From the NCBI GenBank assembly GCA_014871385.1, contig CM026428.1, positions 17,863,398-17,927,397 of the forward strand: a stretch of DNA of 64,000 bases. Direction: 5' to 3'. Both the position numbers and the translations under genes were made by a program. The stretch's first letter is position 1; each line of letters begins with the position of its first letter. This stretch comes from Ceratodon purpureus (lineage: Eukaryota > Streptophyta > Bryopsida > Pseudoditrichales > Ditrichaceae). Below are positions 1 to 10,329 of the stretch, in pieces. The notes under the pieces are model-generated. The model was not told the DNA's origin. It did no database searches and saw only the letters and a list, made by a program, of their open reading frames with translations.

Positions 1-195
1 CCTGTGAAGTACGACGTCAAGTACCAGGTTACCACGATTCACATCGTTTTTTCACTTAGTCAATTTCCCTAATGTGCTCAATAAGAAAATGCTCTCTGAC
101 CCATCTTGTGATATGATTTCTCCGTTGTGCAGGCTAGTGCCCAACCTTTCTTTGTGTTTGGTCTCCTTTTGACCGCCTTGGCCACCAGCCACTAA
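1..195 (+). CDS. 3' end of an unrecognised plant gene (last two exons)
   Basis: Two exons are visible. Exon 1-27 reads PVKYDVKYQ and ends CAG just before a GT donor at 28. An intron ends TTGTGCAG at 132. The last exon, 133-195, reads ASAQPFFVFGLLLTALATSH and then TAA. The junction is phase 0 and both splice sites fit the plant consensus. The C-terminus is a short hydrophobic stretch (about FFVFGLLLTALAT), so the product may end in a membrane segment. The rest of the gene lies left of the window and I do not recognise the family. I see no other coding signal before 422. Confidence 0.6.
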
Positions 196-1170
196 ATGAA
201 GTCAAACGTAAAGCGTGAAGTACAATTTTCTTTGAGAGCACGTTATGGAGCTTTTAGAGCTCTCGGTTGGTTGCATCCTCCCTTGAGTACCATGTTCATT
301 AGACCTGTCAACGCGCCATCTTGTTCCCAGCTTGAGGAGCTCAGTAGAGCAAATGGCTGATTTTCAAGCGTGAAAATTTATTAGATTCCCGAGTTGTTAG
401 ATATGATCAGTATTAGACGTCATGCATCTTTCATGTAACCTCTTATTTTGTATCGGACAAGTAAAGCCTAAGCTGGCTCTTCCCTTACAGACTCAATCTC
501 TACAGTGGACTCCAGGAACCAACTTCCATTATACCCACAAACAGCCTAATTTTCAGCGCTCGGTCTCAGGAATAGGCCATCGACGGAGCGTCTCGAGCTA
601 CTTCATCCTGATGTCAGCAAAATGAAATTGCACTTCAGAGCACTACGAAAATAACAAGCTCAAGAGCGACACAATTATACAGCACGAGCTTGATCCACCG
701 CAGGCAAGGGAGAAAGACGAAGAGAATAAAACATAATTCTTTCCGGATTTTATTCATAACTTGTAAAGGGAAAAACATCAAAAATTAGATAGAATCATAA
801 TATGTTTTGGAACAATCTTTCTATTTCTAAATCTAGGAGACAGAATCAGAAATCATGTGACTGCTTAGCTTAATTTACTAAGAATTTTTCTGAACCAAAT
901 TGCCACAAAATCACATTGGCCAACAGATCAGAGATAAAAATAATTGGGATTATGAAAAATAGGGGGGAACATGAGAAGAATCATCCAATTTTCCATAGGC
1001 ATGACCAAAAACTTCACTCAACGGTGGGGGGAGCACCATTGAGTTTTGTAGTATATTTTTCAACTATGGTGTGGGGGACAACAATAGAGAAAATTTTCTC
1101 TTTGGGAGATTGTAGTTGAGTATTTTTTCTCTCCGTTCAACCGAACCTCCTTATGCCGTTGGAAACAATA
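196..1170. other. 3' flank and AT-rich intergenic DNA
   Basis: This holds the 3' UTR of the left-edge gene and then AT-rich DNA. Short open frames at 422-625 and 916-1119 have no recognisable motif and are treated as chance. Nothing else is supported. Confidence 0.4.
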
Positions 1171-1717
1171 TTCTTATTAAGTTGAATACACAAGATTGCT
1201 AAATCTTATTTCTTTCCTAGAAATTCCATTATTTAATCTAGTCCTTATCCAAACGGTCAGAGTAAAGATTGATGTCCATCTTTTAAGTGAAAAAAAGAAT
1301 AAACCTAAAACAATATTTTTTTAAACTTTTATAAAGAAAAGAAGAAATTTTTTTAGTACTTTGTCCAAAACGGTGATAAAACATTGATATTTTGTCGAGT
1401 GAACATTATGTACTCAAAGAAGTATTTTTTGGAAATCTCAAAGATGACATCATGAAGTATTTATAGAAATATTCTCAGAGGTAATATATGTATTTAGAAT
1501 GGTTGCCCGAATTGTCCACCGAACAAAAATTTCCACTTTCAGGTACCATAACTATTTTTGTAAATGTCCAATTGAAAACAAAATTGGATTCCCTCAAAGT
1601 TCATAATATGGCCTACATTCACAAAAAAATCAAAAACAAATATCTAAAATTGAGATCATAGGTACCTGCCCAAAATTCAAAAAGCCCATTCTAAAACAAT
1701 TGTCCTTTAGGGGTTAA
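1170..1717 (-). mobile_element. Part-copy of the TTAA-bounded repeat family
   Basis: The right edge reads ACAATTGTCCTTTAGGGG followed by TTAA (1714-1717), the inverse of the family end TTAA-CCCCTAAA. The left part (about 1174-1330, including CTAGAAATTCCATTATTTAA and CGGTCAGAGTAAAGATTGAT) is an inverted relative of about 45720-45840. The outer left end was not found, so the copy is incomplete or diverged. It has no coding capacity. Confidence 0.5.
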
Positions 1718-2875
1718 ATAACTTGAATCATTGTGTACAAATAACAAGTGAGGCACAAGAATATACTATTTTTAGAAAAAGCTAAGTCTTTAAATATAAC
1801 ACATTAAAAGAAACAAAGAAGAAGGGATAAAAAATAGATGGAATAAGTTTGCACTTTCTAGAGGTTCTGTTGTGAGACTATGGAGTTAGATTTGTTGACT
1901 GAAATGAGTGAATATCTTAAAATTAGTCATAATTTGAAACTATCAAGACTAATTTGAGGGAATTGTGATAATAAGTGGCTTGTCCACAATAAAGCTTTTG
2001 ATAAAGAGTTTAGGTTAAACATAAAAAAACAATCGTTTAAAACCATTGAAGTAACATAGAAAGATGTAGAGACACTTTAAGGTTGTCATTGCTACCATGT
2101 TTTTATGGGACCTCTAGGGAGCGCCTACGCTCCCAACATTGAGAACGCAGGCGTTCCTAGAGTTCCCAACAACATGAAAATTCCCTAATTTCTCGTTGAG
2201 GCCGTAGAATCCCGGACTCAAATCCTAGCGGCCTCATCTAACAATGTAATACTGTATTGAGTTTTTGATGAAGTCTGGGCTTGGGAAGCGGGAAGCGGGA
2301 CTTGGAGGAATCAGGTTTCAATACAAGACAAGAAGACTGGGAATTCGCATATGGAATTAACAGCCTTGTTCTTTTTGTCTGCTTTATTATTAGGAGAATA
2401 CAATTTTACAATTAAGTACGTATGTACGTACCCTGCAATTTGAACCACATGCATACTGTGATTTTGCAATTTTAATTTTTCTTTCATGAGATCGAAAACC
2501 AAATGAGGCGAGCAATAATCAGTTGGCAGTTTTGTATTTTCCAAAGGATTTTCTTGATGACAAATTGGTGTCGTTTCATTCTAGAACACTCTTCAACTGC
2601 GTAGAACTTTCGGAGCTGAAACTTTTACCTCTTCCACGATTTTGTTTTCAAGCCTACCAAATTTAAACATGACGAAAACAAAAGTTCATTTTGGTGATCT
2701 TTCTAAGTCAATTTCTATGGTTTTACATGAATACAATCAGATTGTCGAAAGTAAAAACGGTCATTTTTATTACTTGTAAGAGTCATAAGTTAGCACACCT
2801 TAATTGTCTTGTCTAGACACCACAAGGAGATTCTAAAGACAAAGTGTAAATCAACGACCAAAGAGACACGATTTC
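1718..2875. other. AT-rich intergenic DNA
   Basis: No supported gene. A short GC-richer patch around 2110-2170 contains an imperfect hairpin (CTAGGGAGCGCCTACGCTCC against GGAACGCCTGCGTTCTC read in reverse). The reverse-strand open frame at 2311-2544 has no recognisable motif. Confidence 0.35.
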
Positions 2876-4710
2876 TTAACACCTAGACGGCCAAAGTCCT
2901 CGAATGGGCTTTTTGAAATTTTGGACACGTTTCTACGATGTCAATTTTGGATTTCAGTTTTTTCTTTTCAATTGTAGACGTAGGGAATTGCAAGAGCTTT
3001 GCTGTACCTTGATTGTTTTTTGAACTAGACATTAGAAAAAGTATTTATGGCGCCCAAAGCGGTTTTTCCTACCTCTCGGGCAATTCCAAAAATTCGTTAC
3101 ACCCTTCAACTATCTTTGGGATTTTTATTGCAACTAACTAACATAACTGCTTTTGAGATTATAAAAAAAAAATCATATATTGTGGAAGATTTTCATTTTG
3201 TATGGAGCCAAAGTTTTATCATTTTTTTGGTCAAGCATGAAAAAAAACGTTTTCTTTATTATATAAAAGATAGAGATTTTATTCTTTTTTTCTTTTTTAT
3301 TTATTTATTTATTTTTACTTCAAGAATAGATTGTTTTGACCGCATGGAATTTTGTTCTAACAAAAAATGGTTTATAAAAAAAATAGAATGAGTATTAACA
3401 ATAACATGAACCCATGTTCCTCATACAATGTTTTTACAATGCTATGTTTTTTTGTTAACCTCTAAACGGCCAAAGTCCTAGAATGGGCTTTTTGAAATTT
3501 CGGGCACGTTCCTACGATGTCAATTTTAGTTGTAAGTTTCTGAATTTTTTTTGTAGACGTAGGGAACTGCAAGAGCTTCGCGGGAGTATAATTGTTTTTT
3601 GCAACAAACTTTGAAAAAAATATTTATGGTGCCTGAAGCGGTTTTTCCTACTTCTCGAGGAGCTCCAAAATTTTGATAGACCCTTCAACTACCTTTGGGA
3701 TTTTTAGTGCAAGTAACTAACATGATTAGTTTGTAGATTATCAAAAAAAAATCTTATATTGTGGAAGATTTTCATTCTACAAGGAGTTGAAGTTTCATCA
3801 TTTTTTTCGGTCAAGCATGAAAAAAATAATTTCTTTATCACATAAAAGATAAAGATTTTGCTATTTTTTCTCTTCTTTTTTCTGCTTCAAGAATAGACAT
3901 AGACCTTTGTTTTGACCGCATGGATTTTTATTCTAACATAAAATGATTTATCAAAAAAATAGAATGAGTATTAACAATAACATGGATCCATGTTCCTTAT
4001 ACAATGTTTTTCACAATGCTACGCCTTTTTGTTGAATCTAAAATTTGGTGCACAAGTAACTAACATCATGTACATCATTTTAATACAAAACCCTTAACTT
4101 GTATAGTGTAAAAATTTTACTCAAAGAGAAGTTGAAGTTAGCTGATCCTATTTCGAAAAGATAAAAAAGAACAATGTTTCTTACTTCAAACTCTATAATC
4201 TTTTAATCCATGCGGTCAAATTTATTGAATTTTTTTGTGCATGATCTTTTAGAAGTCTTATGTGAGATCCTACGGTTAAAAATGCAAAAGCAATTATATT
4301 TTTGGTTTGATCACACTTGCTTCTGAAATGATAGTTTTTGGAGTTTTTTTGGTGAGAAATGGTCACGGCCGGTTAGGGGTTAAATATAAAATTTGGTGCA
4401 CAAGCAACTAACATCATGTACATCATTTTAGTACAAAACCTCCAACATCTGTGGTGCAAAACATTTACATAAAGAGAAGTTTAGAAAGGATAATAAAGAA
4501 CAATGTTTCTTACTTCAAACTCATAATCTTCTAATCCACAATGTCAAATTGATTGAAATTGTTTTTGCATGATCTTTTAGAAGTCTTAAGTCACATCCTA
4601 CTGTTAAAGATGCAAAAGCAATTATATTTTTGGTTTTTTTACTCTTGCTTCTAAGATGATAGTTTTCATAATGTTTTTGTGAGAAATGGTCACAGCCGAT
4701 TAGGGATTAA
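2876..4710. mobile_element. Composite TTAA-bounded element with duplicated left and right halves
   Basis: The outer edges are TTAA (2876-2879) followed by CACCTAGACGGCC, and GCCGATTAGGGA followed by TTAA (4707-4710). Inside, a left-half sequence beginning CGGCCAAAGTCC and containing GTAGACGTAGGGAA occurs twice in tandem (2876-3454 and 3455-about 4036). A right-half sequence beginning TAAAATTTGGTGCACAAG and ending with a GGTCAC..GCCG motif also occurs twice (about 4037-4383 and 4385-4710). TTAA also sits at the internal joints 3455-3458 and 4380-4383. The arrangement is therefore L-L-R-R. There is no transposase. The 114-codon AT-rich frame at 3047-3391 is judged non-coding. Confidence 0.65.
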
Positions 4711-4908
4711 TACATAGCCTCACAACTAGCACATGCAGATCTAGCAACGTTGAATAGAAGCTAATCACTTGAAATTCAAGCGAAACGCACCATGTGAAGT
4801 TACAGAAATGAAGCCAAGCAAAACTTGTCGAGACTACTAAATTTCTAAGTTTTCCATGACAGTCAATTCCACCAGAGAGAGTAACTTCACAACACATATC
4901 CTAGTGAA

Positions 4909-5316
4909 GTGTTCGTAGTGCCTATTGACTCTAATGCATTTGATATTGAAGAACTCATTGATTGGATAGAAGACCCTAAATACAACCAATTGAAAAAAGT
5001 TGCTCTAAGTGCACTCGTCATGGTTTTGGACAATATCAACATTGAAAAAGGAGTCAACAATGGTGCAATGGGTATAGGAAAATGTTTTGAGTCTACATTT
5101 TTGTTGACTTTGGCATATGCCATGGCTTGACATAAAGCTCAAGGAGCCATTGTTGGTGTAAAAGTGATCATCGACATTAGCGAGGCATTGATACCGAGAT
5201 TAATATATGTTTTGGTATCTAGAGTAACAGAAAGTAAATATGCTAAGCTACCTAGAAAACTTACTATTGATGATTTCAATGCAGTGAAGCCTAAGATACT
5301 TAATAATAAAGAATAA
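4909..5316 (+). pseudogene. Helitron/Pif1-like helicase C-terminal fragment
   Basis: The frame encodes motifs typical of the C-terminal part of Pif1-like helicases carried by Helitrons: VLDNINIEKGVNNGAMGI, then LTLAYAMA, HKAQGAIVGVKVIIDI and LIYVLVSRVTESKY. It is broken by an in-frame TGA at 5128-5130, directly before HKAQG, and ends at TAA 5314-5316. Family knowledge: LTYAxTIHKxQG and YVALSR are the conserved motifs V and VI region. Only about 135 codons remain, with no Walker A and no Rep domain, so this is a fossil. The Helitron ends (TC...CTRR with a hairpin) were not located. Confidence 0.7.
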
Positions 5317-5624
5317 ACATAGCTGTTAAAGTTTTGAACGTGTGGAAATCTCTGATTTCACTAAAGGATAAATGTGTAAAAATGCAAAGACAATTGCTTT
5401 GTTGTTTGCACAATTAAAATATGGCTTTTGGTTACAGATGCATGGCATTTCATGTACAATCTTACCAGTTCTCTATACTAGATGGGATCGAAGACAAGTA
5501 ACTTCTTTATAGATTAGATTCTTTTGGCATCTATTTCAAAAATCCATAAGGATTAGAATAAATTTGTGATAGAAACATAAACATTCAACTTTCTCTTCAA
5601 ACCCTTGGAAACCACCACTAAATC

Positions 5625-5740
5625 CATGTGATTGAAGAGTCCAATATATGTCACCGCTAAATCCATGCAAATGAGGAGTCCAATACATGCAAATGAAGAG
5701 TCCAATACATGTGAATGAAGAGTCCAATACATATGCATTG
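5625..5740. repeat. Short tandem repeat, about 22 bp unit
   Basis: Three to four imperfect copies of a unit containing GAAGAGTCCAATACATG lie head to tail. Open frames on both strands through this array are by-products of the repeat. Confidence 0.6.
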
Positions 5741-7499
5741 TAAGCATTTTAATGTTGTCAGTGCTCTTGTTGTCATGGTGTTTGTAAATGCAATGTCTCC
5801 ATGTGCATGTGTGTGTAGTGATCATGAAAAGTCAAAACAATTTTTTAATATGATTCAAACAAGTTGGGATTTGTCACATGTGGTGACCATTCTAAGTGAA
5901 ATAGATGGCCTTTATAGATACATTTTTTTTTTTGTTTGCGGATAGTGTAGAGATTCTTTTGGATCAATTGGACAACACACACTTTAAAAATTCACAACAA
6001 ATTCATATTTTGTCTAAAAAATACAATTTCATTTCCACTCCCTATTTTTGATATTTATCTTTGTATGGAATTTTAGATGAAATTTAACAATGGCAACAAG
6101 GCAAATCAATCATTGTAACTATCATAAGTTGTTTTATCTTGTGCAAATATGTGATTTTGGAATATCAGTATTGGAGTGTGGAGAGATCTTCCCGTTTAGA
6201 AGTAAAAATTGCTTAGACATATCAAATCAACATCATTTTGGGAGACCCTGATGCAATTCTAATGCGAGGTTGTAGAATAGTGTGATTGAAAATACAAAAT
6301 CTATTCAAAGATACGAAAAAAGTGTTCATTTAACATTTAGCCTGGTCATGCATCAATTTGAGTCATCAACACACTATTAGAATAATTATCTTCACAAACT
6401 TATTGCCAAAATTATTTAACTACAACAAAATTGTTAAAATGCATGCTACTGTAAATTCACAAGTGAACAAATTATATTCGTAAGGTATCACAACAAACAT
6501 TGATGGTGAAACCTATATTAATATTACAAACATGTCACAAAATTTTTGGACGATGAAACCCTGGAAATGCAAAGCCGTAAGTTGTTGCATTGATGCACTT
6601 CTTTTTTTACTTGTATATGCTCATACTCTTACATTGAACCCTATACTTTAATTTCAGGTTTCTCCGAGTTTTGTATTTGTAGATGAACCTTGAGGTCCCC
6701 CACGCCTTGTTTTATATTAAAGTTGTAGTTAGTGTATAAGGTGGGAGCATTAAAAAGATCAATTATCATATTGTTTTACAACTTCATTTTATAAACTTAT
6801 TATACTATGAAAATAGACTTCAATTCTTTAGTTATGACAATTTTTGAATAGGCTTGAAACATTTTGGAGTCAATGGTGGCATTTTGAAATTGTTATTTTA
6901 GGCATTTCCTTACAATATATTTGGACTTTCAAAATACTTTTTGTAGAGAGGTTCTGTATTCCACAAGAGATTGGATACAATGAAGAATCAATTATTACAG
7001 TGGTACTTATTTACCTATTTGACCTATATTAGTTGATTTTATTTTATTTTCATTTATTCTAAAAACGTTTCATTCCTAATTCATCTAATGTAAACAAATT
7101 AACATTTATTTTGGCCACAATATCTTTATGGTTTTTGGTGGAATGAAACCACAAATTTTGACTCTTTTCACTAACAATTCCCAAGCTCAGATTGAAACTC
7201 AAAAATATTAGGTTGAAGCTGTCAGAATGGAAATTTCCATTTCTTCATGAATAGCTTCAAAGCTTTCAGATTTGAATTTCAGCATGCTGGAATGCGTGAA
7301 TTATATCAGAAATCAGCAGAAAATTGACATGTGGTCAGATCATAGTTGGTAAGGACCATACTCCTCCCAATTGGAAAGGTGTAATTCAATAATAGGATTC
7401 TCGCACCCAAGTTTTCTTTGGATGAGCAGCTATTACTACAACACTGCTAATACTTCTGGCGCATATTTCAGAAATTAAATTACAACTGACCTCCAATGA
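5741..7499. other. AT-rich intergenic DNA, nothing recognised
   Basis: No gene, RNA or complete repeat is supported. Small open frames (5715-5945, 6844-7032) lack motifs. The low-complexity AT base composition resembles the other decayed spacers. Confidence 0.35.
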
Positions 7500-7525
7500 T
7501 GATCGTTGTCGATATGAACCTGGTA

Positions 7526-7600
7526 CAAGTCCAGGAGATTCATGATCCAAGTCCAGGAGATTCATGATCCAAGTCCAGGAGATTCATGATCCAAGTCCAG
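7526..7600. repeat. 22-bp tandem repeat, 3.4 copies
   Basis: The unit CAAGTCCAGGAGATTCATGA plus TC begins at 7526, 7548, 7570 and 7592 (the last is partial). The copies are identical as read. It lies just 3' of the SSSCA1-family gene, perhaps in its 3' UTR or flank. Confidence 0.85.
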
Positions 7601-7799
7601 AAGTATACTCATCTGAAAAGTTTCATATTGTTCTTTATGAGATCGGTTCTGTTTGAAAAAATCTTGTGCAAAATTAATCAGAAATAAGATGGAGAACGAC
7701 TGTAATTATGTAACAGTTCACTCTACAAGATGCCGACAACTAACCATGACGCTCGCTTGCTTTCAATTTCATTTAAGCCCAAATGATCATGTACTCATA

Positions 7800-9231
7800 T
7801 TAAAGCTTGCCAGGATGTCCAGGCTGTAATAGATTCTCAGCTCTTTGAATCGCTTGCATGCACTCTCCCAATGCGCTGAGCAGCTGCATGTCCCACCCAG
7901 ATTATCGACTCAGTGACATGCCAAAGCAAGGAAACAAAAGTTTTAAAAAATAACCGAACGATCAGACACTTAAACAAGACTGCCGCACTGACGGGATGGG
8001 GACAGATAGAACCAACCGAAGAACTGCGCAATCACCTGGGTTAGGTCACGAATCTCTTGACATGCAGCAATAGATTGGCGAATTTCCTTCATGGCCAAGT
8101 GTATCAAAAGTCAGTTAACGTCACTCTGCAGTAGATTGGCATATGCGCGTGCTCACGCACGCATACACTTCAAAAGTCGCAAACAGATACCATCATCACG
8201 AACACACTAAATTCTATACAGAATCAAATTATATACGCTGAAAGTCTCACCTCGACTTTCTGATATAACGTGGAAACGAGATTCGATAGCACAACAGGTG
8301 GATTGACATTTGAAAGCACCTGCATCTCAAAATCTTCAAATTAATTAGCCTATTGGGATTGATTCAATGGCTAATTGTATTAAATGAAATGGACTAACTT
8401 GAACATGCCACGTGTTTCTCCAATTCTATTGAAGCAACTCTTACGATCAAACACAGAAGAGAGACAACGGTCACCTTCGGAAGAGTGGAGATGTATTGGT
8501 CTGATGATCCTGGAGGAGACGCTGTCATATTTGTGTCTTCAAGAATGTTGAAAGAGGTTCCTGCAAAAATACCAGAACCAAGGGCATGAACATCAACCAA
8601 AGTTGGGAAAGCGATGGACTAGCCAGAACTGAATAATCAATCAGCGTTCTAAACTTGGTCACACCCATTTTCATTCTAAATCGTACAGCATTGTTCTGAG
8701 CGCATCTGATCCAGAGCGCAGTGGGAGAGGAGCGATTATGAGAATACGGGGGTGGCTGTGATCGCGTAGAGGGCACTGCTACAACCGTAATTAGATTACA
8801 AGATGGTTTAGGGTTGATGGTTGAGGGCAGGAGGGTAGAAGTTTTAGGGTTTAGATGAAGATCGGACCGGAGAGTAATTCCGTGGAAGCTTGGCGCTTGG
8901 GGCTCCTCTCATCTGAGCTGGGGCCGTCGTCGCGAAGGCTGGCGACGCGCATGTGACTGGGAGGTGGAGCAGGGGGCTTGGGGAGGTGCGACGGTGGGGG
9001 CGATGAATCGTGGACATGCTGCGCTTGAAGCTTGAGGGCTAACTGGTCCTCGGTCAAGAGCCACTGGGAGCAGGAAACGCAGAAGAGTTGCTTTTGGCGG
9101 TTGCGGACGAGCGGCGTGAGGCAGACGGGGCAGGAGTCGGCAAGAAGAGTCCAGCCTTGTAAGAGTTTGGAGGCGATGAGGGAGCTGTGATCAGGCGGGG
9201 GATCGGCGGAGGCAGGCACGCGGTCGTCCAT
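7800..9231 (-). CDS. SSSCA1/p27 autoantigen-family zinc-ribbon protein
   Basis: Five exons on the reverse strand join in phase: 8868-9231, 8475-8560, 8251-8319, 8036-8086 and 7800-7883, giving about 217 residues from ATG 9231 to TAA 7800. Residues about 22-60 hold the family signature LLQGWTLLADSCPVCLTPL and LFCVSC, a four-cysteine zinc ribbon (CPxC...CVSC). A Pro/Ser-rich linker follows. The remaining exons encode a helical tail (VLSNVNPPVVLSNLVSTLYQ, EIRQSIAACQEIRDLTQ, LLSALGECMQAIQRAENLLQ), which matches the layout of plant SSSCA1-like proteins. The family is related to the human ZNRD2/p27 centromere-binding autoantigen, and its plant role is poorly known. The exon 1 donor (CTCTCCG|GTCCGA) is the weakest junction; the others are good GT-AG sites. 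The GC-rich upstream region with CGACCGA repeats is consistent with a promoter. Confidence 0.85.
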
Positions 9232-9420
9232 TGCAGTACAACAACGAGGGGAGAGAGGGAGCGGAGGGGAGAGGGAAGAGGAGGCCGAGCAGCAGAGCAG
9301 AGCAGAGCAGCAGCGACACTCGCAACGAAGGAAGCTGAGGCAGCGACCGACCGAGCGACCGAGCGACCGACCGAGCGAGCAAGCGGCACCTCACTTAAGG
9401 TGGAGCACCCGTTCCCGTGG
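9232..9420 (-). promoter_or_regulatory. GC-rich promoter/5' UTR of the SSSCA1-family gene
   Basis: The first 190 bases upstream of the reverse-strand start are GC-rich with purine runs (GAGAGGGAGCGGAGGGGAGA) and a CGAC/CGAG array at about 9342-9385. No TATA box is obvious. Open frames here on both strands follow the repeat composition and are not genes. Confidence 0.5.
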
Positions 9421-10329
9421 CTCTAAGCTTCTGAGTGTGCAATGCGAAATGCAATTATACTGCTGGGTAGGCAATTAGAAATGGTGTGAGAATCTAACAA
9501 CAAGAATCGATTAATTGTTAATTTTTGCTACATTCAAAGCGGTCAAACGCAGAAACCAAGTTGCACACTTAAGTGCAACTGAATGGCCCCATTTTCGTGA
9601 CCAAGATGAGCTACTTCTCGCATATGATGCACTGAGATCTAATTATACCAATCACCGAGAAACCATCATGGCCTAGTAAATGGAACCAATTGTGTTGGCA
9701 CTAGAAATCGTATCTGGACGAACCTAGAACCACCGGTCCAGCTCTATCAACCGACCCACGTGAAAGTGAAGAACCAACTGGTGTTGCACTCGGATGTAAT
9801 TCTCGATGCATAATGTTTTTGTTCCGACTTGCACATGTCTCCACACATCGGTGCTGACTTATTCGAACCAAGTTGAACCTCTCGCCAAGTGCTGCCCTCG
9901 ACACGCTTGTAATCCCCACTCACAAAGCCTCTCTGAAGCCGAGAGAATCTGAATTCTGAGAATTGAGGAGCGGTGATGAGTTCAGCACGCCCATGATGGG
10001 CGTCGTGGGTTCCTCCACAAGGTCTGGAGGTCTGAGCTGCGATGCTGGTCGAAGGAGCTGGGGTGTCACTATCCTTGCACCGGGCTCCTGAAACGGTCGC
10101 ATGAAGATGTGAGGTGCGGTGTCCGGCGAGTTCAGCCACGCAGGGTTCACGACCTTCGTTGGAAGGATGCAGTTCAAGAGTGGCACCCCAGGTTTGTGAG
10201 CGCAGTCAGGTGGTGTAAGAGCTGGGATGTGGCAGGCACTCTCTTTTTGACGTTTTGCCCTCGCCTCGCAATTGCCAATCTCTGATTTTCTTTGCATAGA
10301 GCCAGAGGGAATCCCAAGTATGGGGCTCA
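9421..10329. other. Degraded sequence downstream of the pogo-like fossil
   Basis: Reverse-strand open frames at 9747-10139 and 9920-10330 overlap in different frames and match nothing I know. They lie directly 3' of the decayed transposase and may be remnants of its C-terminus or 3' region. Confidence 0.3.

Noticed and set aside
3047..3391. 114-codon forward open frame rich in Phe, Ile and Lys
   Set aside because: It lies within the left half of a repeated non-coding element. The tandem sister copy does not keep the frame, and the residues mirror T/A runs.
7526..7600. Regular 22-bp repeats resembling a CRISPR array
   Set aside because: The units are head to tail without spacers and lie in a eukaryotic 3' flank.
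9187..9426. Arg/Ala/Thr-rich forward frame and reverse frames opposite the SSSCA1-family start
   Set aside because: They read through GC-rich CGACCGA repeats, have alternative starts, and overlap a well-supported exon and promoter.
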